In this document: in pieces, positions 20,868-30,144 of the stretch | Numbering within the stretch: the first letter of the stretch is position 1 | How the letters are laid out: each line of letters begins with the position of its first letter | Source of the DNA: VXYL01 sp965200375 | Lineage (GTDB): Bacteria > Pseudomonadota > Gammaproteobacteria > Pseudomonadales > Azotimanducaceae | Assembly (NCBI GenBank): GCA_965200375.1 | Contig: OZ241353.1 | Location: 930,001-994,000, forward strand | Direction: 5' to 3' | DNA: 64,000 nt | Made by a program: the position numbers and the translations under genes | The notes under the pieces: generated by a model | The model's input: only the letters and a program-made list of their open reading frames with translations | Told to the model about the DNA's origin: nothing | Database searches by the model: none

Positions 20868-22676
20868 TCAGCTGCGAGCGTGTTCCGTCAACACCTCCAG
20901 GAACGCCCTGCCGTAGCGCTCGAGCTTCGCCTGGCCGACGCCATGCACTTGCAGCATGGCGTCGAGGGACGCGGGCCGCAGGCGCGCGAACTCCCGCAGC
21001 GTGGCGTCGTGGAACACGACGTAGGGCGGCACCGCGGCATCCTCCGCCAGCTGCAGGCGGCAGGCACGGAGCGCCTGCCACAGGGGCTCGTCCGCGGCCG
21101 CCACTTCGCCGTCCGGCCGCTGCCTCCGCCCGGCGGCGGGCTTGGCCGGGGCGGCTTCTTGCCGCAGCGTCAAGGTCGTTTCGCTCCGCAGCAGCGGCCG
21201 CGCGGCCGCAGTGAGTCGCAGAGCCCCGAAGCGCGCCGCATCGGCGTCCACGAAGCCGCCGGCGGCCAGCTGCCGCAACACCGAACGCCACTCGGCAACG
21301 GACAGGTCCGCGCCGATGCCGAAGGTGCTGAGGCCGGCGTGCCGATGCTGGCGCACCTTGTCCGTCCGCTGGCCGCGCAGCACGTCGATCACGTGGGCCG
21401 CGCCGAACCGGGAACCCGTGCGGACGATGCAGGACAGGAGCTTCTGCGCCGCCACGGTGCCGTCCCAGGTGCGCGGCGGCGTCAGGCAGATGTCGCAGTT
21501 GCCGCAGGGCCTGGGGAGGTCGTCGCCGAAGTAGCGCAACAGCGCCTGGCGTCTGCAGGTGGTGATCTCGCACCAGCCGAGCAGGGCATCGAGCTTGCTG
21601 CGCTCGATGCGCTTGTGCTGCTCGTCCGCGACGGATTCGTCCACCATCTGGCGCAGCCGCACCACGTCCTGCAAGCCGTAGATCATCCACGCTTGGGCCG
21701 GCGCGCCGTCCCGCCCGGCACGGCCGGTTTCCTGGTAGTACGCCTCCACGCTCTTCGGCAGGTCCACGTGGGCGACGAAGCGCACGTCCGGCTTGTCGAT
21801 GCCGAGCCCGAACGCAACCGTGGCGACGATCACCACGCCTTCCTCGCGAAGAAACCGGGCCTGCGCGTCCGCCCGCTGCGCGGCTGGCAGGCCAGCGTGG
21901 TAGGCCAGCGCTCGGTAGCCGGCCTGCCGCAGGCGCTCGGCCACTGCCTCCGTCTTCTTGCGCGACAGACAGTAGACGATGCCGGCTTGGCCGCGGTGCG
22001 CGTCCAGGAACCGCGCCAGCTGCTCGTTCGCGTTGCGGGTCTTGATCTGCACCGCGTAGCGGATGTTCGGCCGGTCGAAGCCGCTCACGAAGCGCGCCGG
22101 CCGCTTCAGCGCGAGGCGGGCGACGATCTCCTGCCGGGTGCGTTCGTCCGCGGTGGCGGTGAGCGCCAGCCGCGGCACGGACGGGAAGCGCTCGCCGAGG
22201 ACGTCGAGGCCCAGGTAGTCCTGGCGGAAATCGTGCCCCCATTGAGAGACGCAGTGCGCCTCGTCGATGGCGAACAGGGCGAGCCGCACCCCGGCGAGCA
22301 GCGCCAGCGTCTCTTCCTGCAGCAAGCGCTCCGGGGCGAGGTAGAGCAGGTCCAGCCCTTCGGCGGCAAGCTCTCTCTTGATCGCCTGCTGCTCCCGCCA
22401 CGGCACCGTGGAGTTGAGGAACGCCGCCCGGACCCCCGCTTGGCGCAACGCCGCCACCTGGTCCTGCATCAAGGCGATGAGCGGCGAGACCACCACGCCC
22501 ACGCCCGGCAGCGCTTGGGCCGGAATCTGGTAGCACAGCGACTTGCCGCCGCCGGTGGGCATCAGCACCAGGCAGTCCTGCCCCGCAAGCACGGCGTCGA
22601 CGACGGCTGCCTGGCCAGGCCGGAAGGCCCTGTAGCCGTACACTTGGCGCAGGATGGCGAGCGGTTCGGACAGCAT
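20868..22676 (-). CDS. recQ: ATP-dependent DNA helicase RecQ
   Basis: The 602-residue product has the full RecQ layout: Walker A MPTGGGKS (residues about 39-46), DEAH box AIDEAHCVSQWGHDFR, motif VI QETGRAGRDG, zinc cysteines C-x-n-CGNCDIC in the RecQ-C-terminal domain, a winged helix, and an HRDC domain in the last 80 residues. RecQ unwinds DNA 3'-5' in recombination repair and fork restart. The ATG at 22676 gives the standard start. It is divergent from ppc across a 118-base gap that must hold both promoters. Confidence 0.95.
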   Translation of the reverse strand: MLSEPLAILRQVYGYRAFRPGQAAVVDAVLAGQDCLVLMPTGGGKSLCYQIPAQALPGVGVVVSPLIALMQDQVAALRQAGVRAAFLNSTVPWREQQAIKRELAAEGLDLLYLAPERLLQEETLALLAGVRLALFAIDEAHCVSQWGHDFRQDYLGLDVLGERFPSVPRLALTATADERTRQEIVARLALKRPARFVSGFDRPNIRYAVQIKTRNANEQLARFLDAHRGQAGIVYCLSRKKTEAVAERLRQAGYRALAYHAGLPAAQRADAQARFLREEGVVIVATVAFGLGIDKPDVRFVAHVDLPKSVEAYYQETGRAGRDGAPAQAWMIYGLQDVVRLRQMVDESVADEQHKRIERSKLDALLGWCEITTCRRQALLRYFGDDLPRPCGNCDICLTPPRTWDGTVAAQKLLSCIVRTGSRFGAAHVIDVLRGQRTDKVRQHRHAGLSTFGIGADLSVAEWRSVLRQLAAGGFVDADAARFGALRLTAAARPLLRSETTLTLRQEAAPAKPAAGRRQRPDGEVAAADEPLWQALRACRLQLAEDAAVPPYVVFHDATLREFARLRPASLDAMLQVHGVGQAKLERYGRAFLEVLTEHARS

Positions 22677-22794
22677 CGCCCCGAAGTGTAATGGGCCGCC
22701 ACGCCGGTTCGTGGCGGCCCGGCCGGTGGCACTCGGAACGGCGCTCGGACAGCAAGCGACGGCCCGTTGGGACAGCCTGCTATATTCCCGGCGC

Positions 22795-25407
22795 ATGGCC
22801 AATGCGGCTCGGACACAGGCCGGCGACCAAGCGAAGGCGGCCAGCGCTCGGCCCCCGGAGGCTGCGTTGCCTGCGGGCCGGCTCGAGGGCCTGCCCCAGG
22901 GACTGCGGGACGACGTGCGCCTGCTGGGCAGTCTGCTCGGCCACGTCATCGCCGACCATCGCGGCGACGAGTTCGTGGCCCGCATCGAGGTGATGCGGGC
23001 GCTCGCCAAGCAAGCGCGGCGCGGCGACGAGGCCGATTGGCAGCGCTTGAGCGATCGCCTGGGGGAACTGCCGGACGACGAGCTCACGGACTTCGCCCGC
23101 GCCTTCAACCAGTTCCTGAACCTCGCCAATATCGCCGAGCAGCGCCAGGCTGCCGGGGATGCGATGTGGCCGACGCAAGTGGCGGCCGAAGAGCTGGCGA
23201 AGGTGCGCGTGGAGCTGGTGCTCACCGCCCACCCCACCGAGGTGCTGCGCCGCACGCTGATCCAGAAGTACGACGCCGTCGCCGCCCTGCTCGAAGAGCG
23301 CGAGCGGCTGCCGGCCGGCGAGCGCCAGCGGCTGAACGCGCCCTTGGAGCGGCTCATCGCCGAGAGTTGGCACACCGACGAGATCCGCCGCGAACGGCCG
23401 ACGCCGGTGGACGAAGCCCGCTGGGGTTTCGCAGTGATCGAGAGTTCGCTTTGGCAGGCGGTGCCGGAGGCGATGGCGACGCTGGATCGCATCCACGGCT
23501 CGCCCCTGCCGCCGGCCGTGATGCCGTTCGCCTTCGCCTCCTGGATGGGCGGTGACCGGGACGGCAACCCCCGGGTAACCGCCGCAGTCACCCGCGACGT
23601 GCTGATGCGGGCCCGCTGGACTGCGGCGACGCTGTTCCTGCGCGACGTGGAGGCACTGAACGCGGCGCTCTCGATGCAGGCTGCCACGCCAGCGTTGCGG
23701 ACTGCCGTCGACGATGCAGCGGAGCCCTACCGAGCTCTGCTGCAGCGGCTGCACAGCCGCCTGCTCGCCACCCGCCGCTGGGCGGAGGCTGGCGGCAGGC
23801 CGCCGCCGGAGGCCGTTCTGACGGACGCCGAGCTGGTGGCGCCGCTGATGCTCTGCCACGAATCGCTCAATGCCTGCGGCATGCCGCAGATCGCGGCCGG
23901 ACCGCTGCTCGACACGCTGCGCCGCGCCCGCTGCTTCGGAGTCTGCCTGGTGCGCCTGGACATCCGCCAGCATGCGGATCGCCACGCGCAGGCGTTCGAC
24001 GAGCTCACCCGCTACTTCGGCGACGTCGACGGCTTCGCCACGTGGCCGGAGCAGCGGCGCTCGGCCTGGCTGCTCGAGGTGCTCGCATCGCGCCGGCCGC
24101 TGTTCCCGCCGGTTTGGCCGGCCAGCGACGCGGTCCGCGAAGTGCTGGCTACCTGCGCCGTGGCGGCCGAACACGACGGCGCCGGCATCGCCGCCTACGT
24201 GGTGTCGATGGCCGCGTCGCCGAGCGACGTGCTGGCGGTGGCGCTGCTGCTCAAGGAGGCCGGCGTTGGCAGGCGAATTCCCATCGTGCCGCTGTTCGAG
24301 ACCCTCTCGGACCTGGAAGGCGCCCCGGAGACGATGGACGCCCTGCTCGGCGAGCCCTGGTACCGCGACTACGTAGGCGACCGGCTGCTGGTGATGATCG
24401 GCTACTCGGATTCCGCCAAGGATGGCGGCCAGCTGGCGGCGGCCTGGGCGCAGTACCGCGCCCAGGAGGCGCTTGCGGCAGTGGCCGCCAAGCACGGCGT
24501 CTCCCTCACCCTGTTCCACGGCCGTGGCGGCGCCGTCGGGCGCGGCGGCGGCCCTTCGGCGCAGGCCATCGCGTCGCAGCCCCCCGGCACCGTGGCCGGC
24601 TCCATCCGGGTGACCGAACAAGGCGAGATGATCCGCTTCAAGCTCGGCACACCGGCCATCGCCAAGGCGACCCTCAGCCACTACTTGACGGCTACGCTGC
24701 AAGCCACGGCGAGCCCGCCCCCAGCGCCAACGCCGACGCTTCGCAAGCGCATGGACGCTCTCGCCGCCGACGCTTGCGGCGCCTACCGGCGGCTGGTGCG
24801 GGACCCGGCGTTCGTCGGCTTCTTCCAGGCGCTCACGCCGGAGACGGAGCTGGCGGCGCTGGCACTCGGCAGCCGCCCGGCCCGGCGCACGGCCACCAAG
24901 GACCTGGACGGCCTGCGCGCCATTCCCTGGGTGTTCGCGTGGACCCAGGTGCGCCTGATGCTGCCGGCCTGGCTCGGCACGGACCGCGCCATGGCCGCGC
25001 TGGCAGCGGACCCCGCCGCCTACCGCAGCCTGCAAGCCTGGCCGTTCTTCGCCATGCAGGCCGACATGCTGGAGATGGTGGTGGCCAAGGCGGACGCGAC
25101 GCTGGTGCGCTACTACGCGGCGCGGCTGGCGACGCCGGCGCAGCGGGCGCTGGCGGAGGAACTCCTCGACCGCCTGCGGCAGCTCGCCGCCGACATCCGC
25201 CAGCTGGCCGGCGCCACCGAACTCCTGCAAGACGCCCCCCGGGCTCGGGACTCCATCACCGTGCGCAACACCTACCTGGACCCGCTGCACCTGCTGCAAG
25301 CCGAACTGCTCGCCCGCCGCCGCGGCGGCAACGAATCCGAGGCCGTCGCCCAAGCGCTGAAGGTGACCATGGCGGGGATCTCGAGCGGGCTGCGCAACAC
25401 GGGCTGA
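22795..25407 (+). CDS. ppc: Phosphoenolpyruvate carboxylase
   Basis: PEP carboxylase makes oxaloacetate from PEP and bicarbonate to refill the TCA cycle. The 870-residue protein has the catalytic His in VLTAHPTE (about residues 143-149), the second signature GYSDSAKDGG, the loop FHGRGGAVGRGGGP and the C-terminal RNTG that ends all bacterial enzymes. The ATG at 22795 is preferred over open-frame extension to 22654, which has no family sequence. Length and motifs indicate a functional tetrameric enzyme. The membrane protein downstream starts 35 bases after the stop. Confidence 0.95.
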   Translation: MANAARTQAGDQAKAASARPPEAALPAGRLEGLPQGLRDDVRLLGSLLGHVIADHRGDEFVARIEVMRALAKQARRGDEADWQRLSDRLGELPDDELTDFARAFNQFLNLANIAEQRQAAGDAMWPTQVAAEELAKVRVELVLTAHPTEVLRRTLIQKYDAVAALLEERERLPAGERQRLNAPLERLIAESWHTDEIRRERPTPVDEARWGFAVIESSLWQAVPEAMATLDRIHGSPLPPAVMPFAFASWMGGDRDGNPRVTAAVTRDVLMRARWTAATLFLRDVEALNAALSMQAATPALRTAVDDAAEPYRALLQRLHSRLLATRRWAEAGGRPPPEAVLTDAELVAPLMLCHESLNACGMPQIAAGPLLDTLRRARCFGVCLVRLDIRQHADRHAQAFDELTRYFGDVDGFATWPEQRRSAWLLEVLASRRPLFPPVWPASDAVREVLATCAVAAEHDGAGIAAYVVSMAASPSDVLAVALLLKEAGVGRRIPIVPLFETLSDLEGAPETMDALLGEPWYRDYVGDRLLVMIGYSDSAKDGGQLAAAWAQYRAQEALAAVAAKHGVSLTLFHGRGGAVGRGGGPSAQAIASQPPGTVAGSIRVTEQGEMIRFKLGTPAIAKATLSHYLTATLQATASPPPAPTPTLRKRMDALAADACGAYRRLVRDPAFVGFFQALTPETELAALALGSRPARRTATKDLDGLRAIPWVFAWTQVRLMLPAWLGTDRAMAALAADPAAYRSLQAWPFFAMQADMLEMVVAKADATLVRYYAARLATPAQRALAEELLDRLRQLAADIRQLAGATELLQDAPRARDSITVRNTYLDPLHLLQAELLARRRGGNESEAVAQALKVTMAGISSGLRNTG

Positions 25408-25442
25408 CGCTGCACGGTCCCGCAGGCGGCAGCCACCGCGCC

Positions 25443-27182
25443 ATGACGCAGAACGCCGTCGCCCGCGGCTGGGCGGATCGTGGCCTTGCGCCTCTGGTGC
25501 TGCTGCTTGCGGCGCTGGCCGTCCTCTTTCCGCTTTTCAACGACGCCGGGCCCCTCCACCGGCCGTACCACGAGCTGGACCACGTCACGTTCAACCATCT
25601 GACCGTTGCCAGGAACCTGTCGGCGGAGCATGGATGGCTCGGCTTCTACTCTCGCGAGGTCGACGCCGACGGGAACGTCGCCTACGAGGCGTACAACCGC
25701 TTTCCGCCGCTCGGCTACGGCCTCATCAAGCTCGCCATGTCGACGCGGCCAAGCGATCTGGCGGGGCAGCTGCAGGCGGCGCGCATGCTCATGGTGGCCC
25801 TCTACGCCGGCGCCGCGGTGCTGGCGTACTTCTCCCTGTTGCGGATCGTCGGGCGCCGTTGGCTGGCCCTCGCGGCCACGCTGACGGCCTTCGGGTCCTA
25901 CGCCGCCCTGCGCGCCGCCGACATGGTCGCCACCGAAGGCGCCGTGGATCTGTTCGGCACCATGCTCGCGTTCCACGGCATCGCCGTCTACTGCGGCCGT
26001 TCGGACCGCCCGCCGGCGCCGGCTGCCAGCGCCCGCTTCGGCCAGCTGGCAGCCAAGATCTGCGTCGCGCTGCTGCTCGGCTGGCACGTCTACGCCCTCT
26101 TGGCGCCGTTTCTCGGTCTCGGCCTAGCGGCGGCCCTCGCGGGCAGGAACTGGCGGGAGCTCCGTCGGCTGCTGATGCTGGGCTGCCTCGCCCTGCTGTT
26201 CGGGCTGGCCGTGCTGGCCCAGAACTTCGCCCGCGAGTACTTCGCGCTGAACGGCGAGACCGCCTTGCTGGAACTCCCTTCCGTGCGATCCATGCTGCGG
26301 CGGGCTGGCGCCGGAAGCCTGTTCGGAACGAACTGGCCGGCGTTCGCCGTAGATCAGCTGCACCGCATCGGCTTGGCGTCGGCGCCGTACGCGGTGACCC
26401 GGGTGGGCCTGCAGTGGCCGGGCTGGTCGCTGCTCGGCGGGCTCGGCCTCGGCGCCATCGCCATCGCCGCGGTCGTGCTGGTTCGCCGCGGGGATGGTGG
26501 CAGCAGAAGCGCCGTCCTGGCGTTGGCGCCGCTGGCGCTGGTAGGGTGCTGCTGGACGATGGGCATGCGTGGCCTACCGGAGCGGGTTCCGACCCCCGAG
26601 TGGGACTACGCGGACATCTACTTCGAGTCGATGTTCCACGTCGGCGTGCCGATGGCGCTGCTCTCGCTGCTGGCGCTGTTGCCGAACGAGACGTGCGGTT
26701 CACCGGCGCCACAAGGGCGACACCGGACTTGGCGTCAAGGCGCTATTCGGACAGCGGCCGCAGGACTGGTCGCGGTGGCGTGCGTCGCCTTCGTCGCCTC
26801 CGCCTTCTTCGTCACCCGTTTCCAGCGGGACCTCGAGGCAGCCGCGTGCTTACGCACCCTGTTGGCGGATGGCGATCGGATCGGCCGCGTGGCGGCGGGC
26901 AAGATCGTCCATGCGCCCAAACCGGCGCAGCTAGGCGGATGCCAGCTTCGCGGTGCAGGCACACGCATCGAGACGCCGCGGCGGCTGTTCGTTAAGCGCT
27001 TTCTGTTCGCCGGCCACCTCCTCGCTGCGGGGGGCTTGGCGAACGAGCGCGCCGAACTCGTGGCTGCGGCCAAGATTCCAGGCGCACGGACCCTGACGCC
27101 GGACAACCGCCTGTTGTTCCTCTACGACGTCGCCGAAGTGCGCGTCCTGCAGGGTGCCGGAACGAAGCTCGCCGGGGACTGA
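25443..27182 (+). CDS. Multi-spanning membrane protein, possible GT-C glycosyltransferase
   Basis: 579 residues with about 10-11 hydrophobic helices and a soluble tail of about 110 residues. After the first helix there is a luminal loop with acidic and aromatic residues (YHELDHVTFN, YSREVDADG, YNRFPPLGYGLIKL). This arrangement, with an early acidic loop followed by many helices, is that of GT-C polyprenyl-phosphate-sugar glycosyltransferases and the dolichyl-mannosyltransferase/ArnT group. No conserved DD or ExD motif could be fixed with confidence, so the class is tentative. It follows ppc by 35 bases and is probably expressed from read-through or its own promoter. Confidence 0.7.
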   Translation: MTQNAVARGWADRGLAPLVLLLAALAVLFPLFNDAGPLHRPYHELDHVTFNHLTVARNLSAEHGWLGFYSREVDADGNVAYEAYNRFPPLGYGLIKLAMSTRPSDLAGQLQAARMLMVALYAGAAVLAYFSLLRIVGRRWLALAATLTAFGSYAALRAADMVATEGAVDLFGTMLAFHGIAVYCGRSDRPPAPAASARFGQLAAKICVALLLGWHVYALLAPFLGLGLAAALAGRNWRELRRLLMLGCLALLFGLAVLAQNFAREYFALNGETALLELPSVRSMLRRAGAGSLFGTNWPAFAVDQLHRIGLASAPYAVTRVGLQWPGWSLLGGLGLGAIAIAAVVLVRRGDGGSRSAVLALAPLALVGCCWTMGMRGLPERVPTPEWDYADIYFESMFHVGVPMALLSLLALLPNETCGSPAPQGRHRTWRQGAIRTAAAGLVAVACVAFVASAFFVTRFQRDLEAAACLRTLLADGDRIGRVAAGKIVHAPKPAQLGGCQLRGAGTRIETPRRLFVKRFLFAGHLLAAGGLANERAELVAAAKIPGARTLTPDNRLLFLYDVAEVRVLQGAGTKLAGD

Positions 27183-27235
27183 ATCGTCGCAGGCGAGGTC
27201 GCTGGGATCGAGTTGGAATTACCACGCCGGGGTTC

Positions 27236-29479
27236 CTACGCTTGCTCCGCCGCCGCCGCCAGGGCATCGTAGAGTCGCCTCACCCTTTCGTCGCCCGAGC
27301 CGTTGGCGAGTATCCGCATCGGCTCCTTGATGTGAACGAATCGGCTTCGGCGGCCGCTGACGCCCTTTGTGTCCTCCCGTATGAAACCGTGCTCAGCTAG
27401 CTGTTCTCGCACCTTCGGCCACTGAGAATCGTTGACGAACTTGTCCACCTTGGTCTCGCTGCTCTCGGGGATCCAGAACGAAGGACTCCTGCAAGCACGG
27501 CCGAGCACTCGCAGCATCGCGGCATGTTGGTCGTTTGGCGCCGGGTCGCCACCTCTGTCCAGCTCGGCTTCACTGTGTGTGCTCAGCCACTCCCTGACCC
27601 GATCCGGTGCCCATATGTCCTCGGTCGAACCGCTCCCCACGTACATCTGTACTCGAATTCTGTCGGGAACGGGGAACGACTGTGGGACGCGTGTGGCCTC
27701 ATCCACGATGGCGGTGCGCACTATGCTCTTCTCGAAAGCCAAGTCGCGCAGGTCCGCGCCTCGAATGTCGATTTGGTTTACGAATACGCCGTCCAGTACC
27801 GCATAGGGGGGCGTACCACGAATGGTGGTCTCGTCCACTTCCATCGGGCCTAGACGGAATCTGCGACTCGTACCTGCAATCTCTCCCATGGCTGGCAGGG
27901 CCGCAATGATCCATGCGCCGAGATTGCGCCCGCCCCGATCAATCGACCGGTAGTTCCGGACCCAGATCCGCGCCGCCTCGAAGAACCTCTCGACACGCTC
28001 TGGCTCCTCTTCGGCCAAGTGATGTATCACCTCTGCGAAGACGGCAAGGAAGTCAGTGCTGAATATGTTGTGCCTAACAAATTTCGGCACCTCGTTGTTG
28101 CCGGCAGATTCAACGACCGCAGCGCTTAGGAAGTAGTTGTGCAGCTGCGAGTGGGCGAAGCGCTTGTAACTAGGCAGAGCGTCGTTGGTAAGAAACGCCA
28201 TGGTGCCGGCGCGGTTTTGCAGCGTGCCGACGACGTCGGGATCCACCTCCTTCGGCAACGCCATGTCCACCAGCCATGTCAACGCCGTCTCGCCGATGAT
28301 GTCCGTCTGGTCATCCGCCATGTATTGTGCGGTCTCGCACAGAAACCGGTGGGCGTATTGCCGTCGCTCGTTCTGGTTTAGAACACGGTTCACGGCATCG
28401 CCAAACTTACCGCTCTCGCGGTCGACCATTAGATCGATCAGAATTGATAGGAGACCTGTGCCGGCGGACTTGCGGATGGTCTCTGCCACTTCGGACTCAG
28501 CGAGCCTCGCGAGAAAGAACGGTCTGAGCGCGTAGGAGCCCTCGTCAAGCAGCTCGCGGGTCTTCTCCACATGGACCTTGGACCAGCCCTTCTTGCGAAG
28601 CCATTCCTCAGCCTCTGTCGGCTCGGGTGGCTGCAAGGTCAGGCCGTGAACGATGTCGCGTTCCCCGAGCACCGGCAGAGCCGTCTTGAGCCGATCTAGT
28701 CCGAAGAACGTCTCTCGGCCTGCCAGAATCAGGGTAGAAGATCCTCTGATCTCGTTGATCGTCTCGTTGAGCTGGCCCCACGCAAGTTCGTAGCCGTTCG
28801 GGTCGCCGAGTTCGTCGAAGCCGTCTATCGCCAAGGTGACCAAGCCGTGGCGAGCCAGTATCGGCACTTGGTCGAAGGTCACGGACAGGCGCAAGCTCTG
28901 CAGGCTGAAGGCGATCAGATCCTGGAGATAGGACAACACGCGACCACGGCTCTGCACATGCAGAACCAGCGGATGCCTGCGACGTCCATAGGAGGCTGCT
29001 CGCGCCAGGGCCAGCGACTCGATGAACTTCGTCTTGCCGATGCCGGCTGGTCCGTCGATCAGCATGACTTGAACGGCGTCCTCGTCGAGATCGGTCGACC
29101 ACAGGAATTCATCGAGGCCATCGGCGGCGAGCCTGTCGTCGCGGCCAGCCACCGTGCCTTCCACGCGAATCGACGGCTCTATCTCAGCCATCGTTTCGCG
29201 CAGCAGCTTGGCCTGCGTCGCGGCCCAAGCGCGCAGGTCGCCGAAGCGTTCGGAGGCAAGCAAGGCGCGATAGGAGGCGTGCGTTCTCGGTTTGCTGCCG
29301 CGACAGCGTTCGACGACCTTGCCGGCACCTTGGTCCGCGAAGACGAGCGCCAGCTCGTCGCCGTTGCGGAACAGTCGCACCTCGAATCCCTCGGCCGTCT
29401 GCTTGCCTTGGGCACCGTCGGTACCCAAGTCCGCAAACACCATCATTTCATCTAGGATTATCGAGCAGATGTCGTTCAT
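27236..29479 (-). CDS. NACHT-type STAND NTPase
   Basis: 747 residues. Walker A is IDGPAGIGKT (141-150). Walker B is LVTLAIDGFDEL (about 213-224), with the acidic DGxDE form typical of NACHT ATPases. A sensor-like strand STLILAGRE follows. The first 110 residues form an unassigned N-terminal domain. After the ATPase come a helical region, a pentapeptide-like stretch (IDIRGADLRDLAF, about 570-590) and a C-terminal winged-helix-like segment. There are no membrane segments. Its ATG overlaps the stop of the upstream NYN gene (ATGA, 29476-29479), so the two are coupled. Bacterial NACHT proteins are established anti-phage sensors; this pairing suggests sensor plus nuclease. Base composition is visibly less GC-rich than the neighbouring genes, consistent with acquisition. 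Confidence 0.88.
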   Translation of the reverse strand: MNDICSIILDEMMVFADLGTDGAQGKQTAEGFEVRLFRNGDELALVFADQGAGKVVERCRGSKPRTHASYRALLASERFGDLRAWAATQAKLLRETMAEIEPSIRVEGTVAGRDDRLAADGLDEFLWSTDLDEDAVQVMLIDGPAGIGKTKFIESLALARAASYGRRRHPLVLHVQSRGRVLSYLQDLIAFSLQSLRLSVTFDQVPILARHGLVTLAIDGFDELGDPNGYELAWGQLNETINEIRGSSTLILAGRETFFGLDRLKTALPVLGERDIVHGLTLQPPEPTEAEEWLRKKGWSKVHVEKTRELLDEGSYALRPFFLARLAESEVAETIRKSAGTGLLSILIDLMVDRESGKFGDAVNRVLNQNERRQYAHRFLCETAQYMADDQTDIIGETALTWLVDMALPKEVDPDVVGTLQNRAGTMAFLTNDALPSYKRFAHSQLHNYFLSAAVVESAGNNEVPKFVRHNIFSTDFLAVFAEVIHHLAEEEPERVERFFEAARIWVRNYRSIDRGGRNLGAWIIAALPAMGEIAGTSRRFRLGPMEVDETTIRGTPPYAVLDGVFVNQIDIRGADLRDLAFEKSIVRTAIVDEATRVPQSFPVPDRIRVQMYVGSGSTEDIWAPDRVREWLSTHSEAELDRGGDPAPNDQHAAMLRVLGRACRSPSFWIPESSETKVDKFVNDSQWPKVREQLAEHGFIREDTKGVSGRRSRFVHIKEPMRILANGSGDERVRRLYDALAAAAEQA

Positions 29480-30021
29480 GCCATCGTCTTCAGCAACCCA
29501 TCGAGTCTCAGGTATTGGCTAGCCGCCCGCCGCCGTACCAGCAACGTCCGGCCGCCGTGGGGCTTGACCCACGCTTCCGCCGTGAAGAGCGGCGGCACGA
29601 CGTCGTCGTCTTCGGCAAGCACCAGCGCCCACTCGGATGGAAACAACCGGGCCCAGGCGAGCAGATCCGCAGCAAGCGCCGTGTCTACCATCTTCTCGGC
29701 CGACGGCTGGCCCCTTCCTTGGCGACGCAGCGTGTTCGGCAGGTGCAGAGACGGTCGCGCATGTCGCCGCTCGGATAGGGCCGCCAGCAAGGTGTGACCA
29801 TACTGAACGGCGGGCGAGAATTCGATGCGCTCGCCAGACAACGCTGCGAAGTCGGTGCCGCCCACCGCCCCCACGGCGGCCTTGAGGCCGTCCGTGGGTT
29901 GCCAGCCCCGGTGCCAGCCGTGGTAGAGGCGCAGCGAAACTCGAAACCGCTGTCGCTCGCGTCTCAGTGCCCGCCCAACCATCCGGGTCGTCTGGACAAG
30001 CGTGTGCCTTGCCGCTTCCAC
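29476..30021 (-). CDS. NYN-domain (PIN-like) nuclease, start uncertain
   Basis: The GTG at 30021 gives 181 residues, but the frame stays open to 30144 and the upstream codons read VAVTAFVDWRTQTHNAG, the first strand of a NYN domain with its catalytic Asp. No ATG, GTG or TTG lies in frame there, so the true start is non-standard (an ATA at 30132) or a base is missing. The second acidic cluster is clear: EKMVDTALAADLL then LVLAEDDDVVPP, matching the D-x3-D and SGDSDF blocks of LabA/DUF88 nucleases. These domains cut RNA. It is the first gene of the NYN-NACHT pair and lies just downstream of the PLP-enzyme gene on the same strand. Confidence 0.7.
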   Translation of the reverse strand: MEAARHTLVQTTRMVGRALRRERQRFRVSLRLYHGWHRGWQPTDGLKAAVGAVGGTDFAALSGERIEFSPAVQYGHTLLAALSERRHARPSLHLPNTLRRQGRGQPSAEKMVDTALAADLLAWARLFPSEWALVLAEDDDVVPPLFTAEAWVKPHGGRTLLVRRRAASQYLRLDGLLKTMA

Positions 30022-30144
30022 GTCGTTGGCACGTTGGACGCCAGCGTTGTGCGTCTGGGTGCGCCAGTCGACGAACGCCGTGACCGCGACTGTCGAGGGC
30101 GCTCGCTCACTGCTCGATTTCGTGTCGGGTATTGTTGTGTTCGC

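Noticed and set aside
20817..22691. 624-codon plus-strand frame antisense to recQ
   Set aside because: Reverse shadow of recQ with no motifs of its own.
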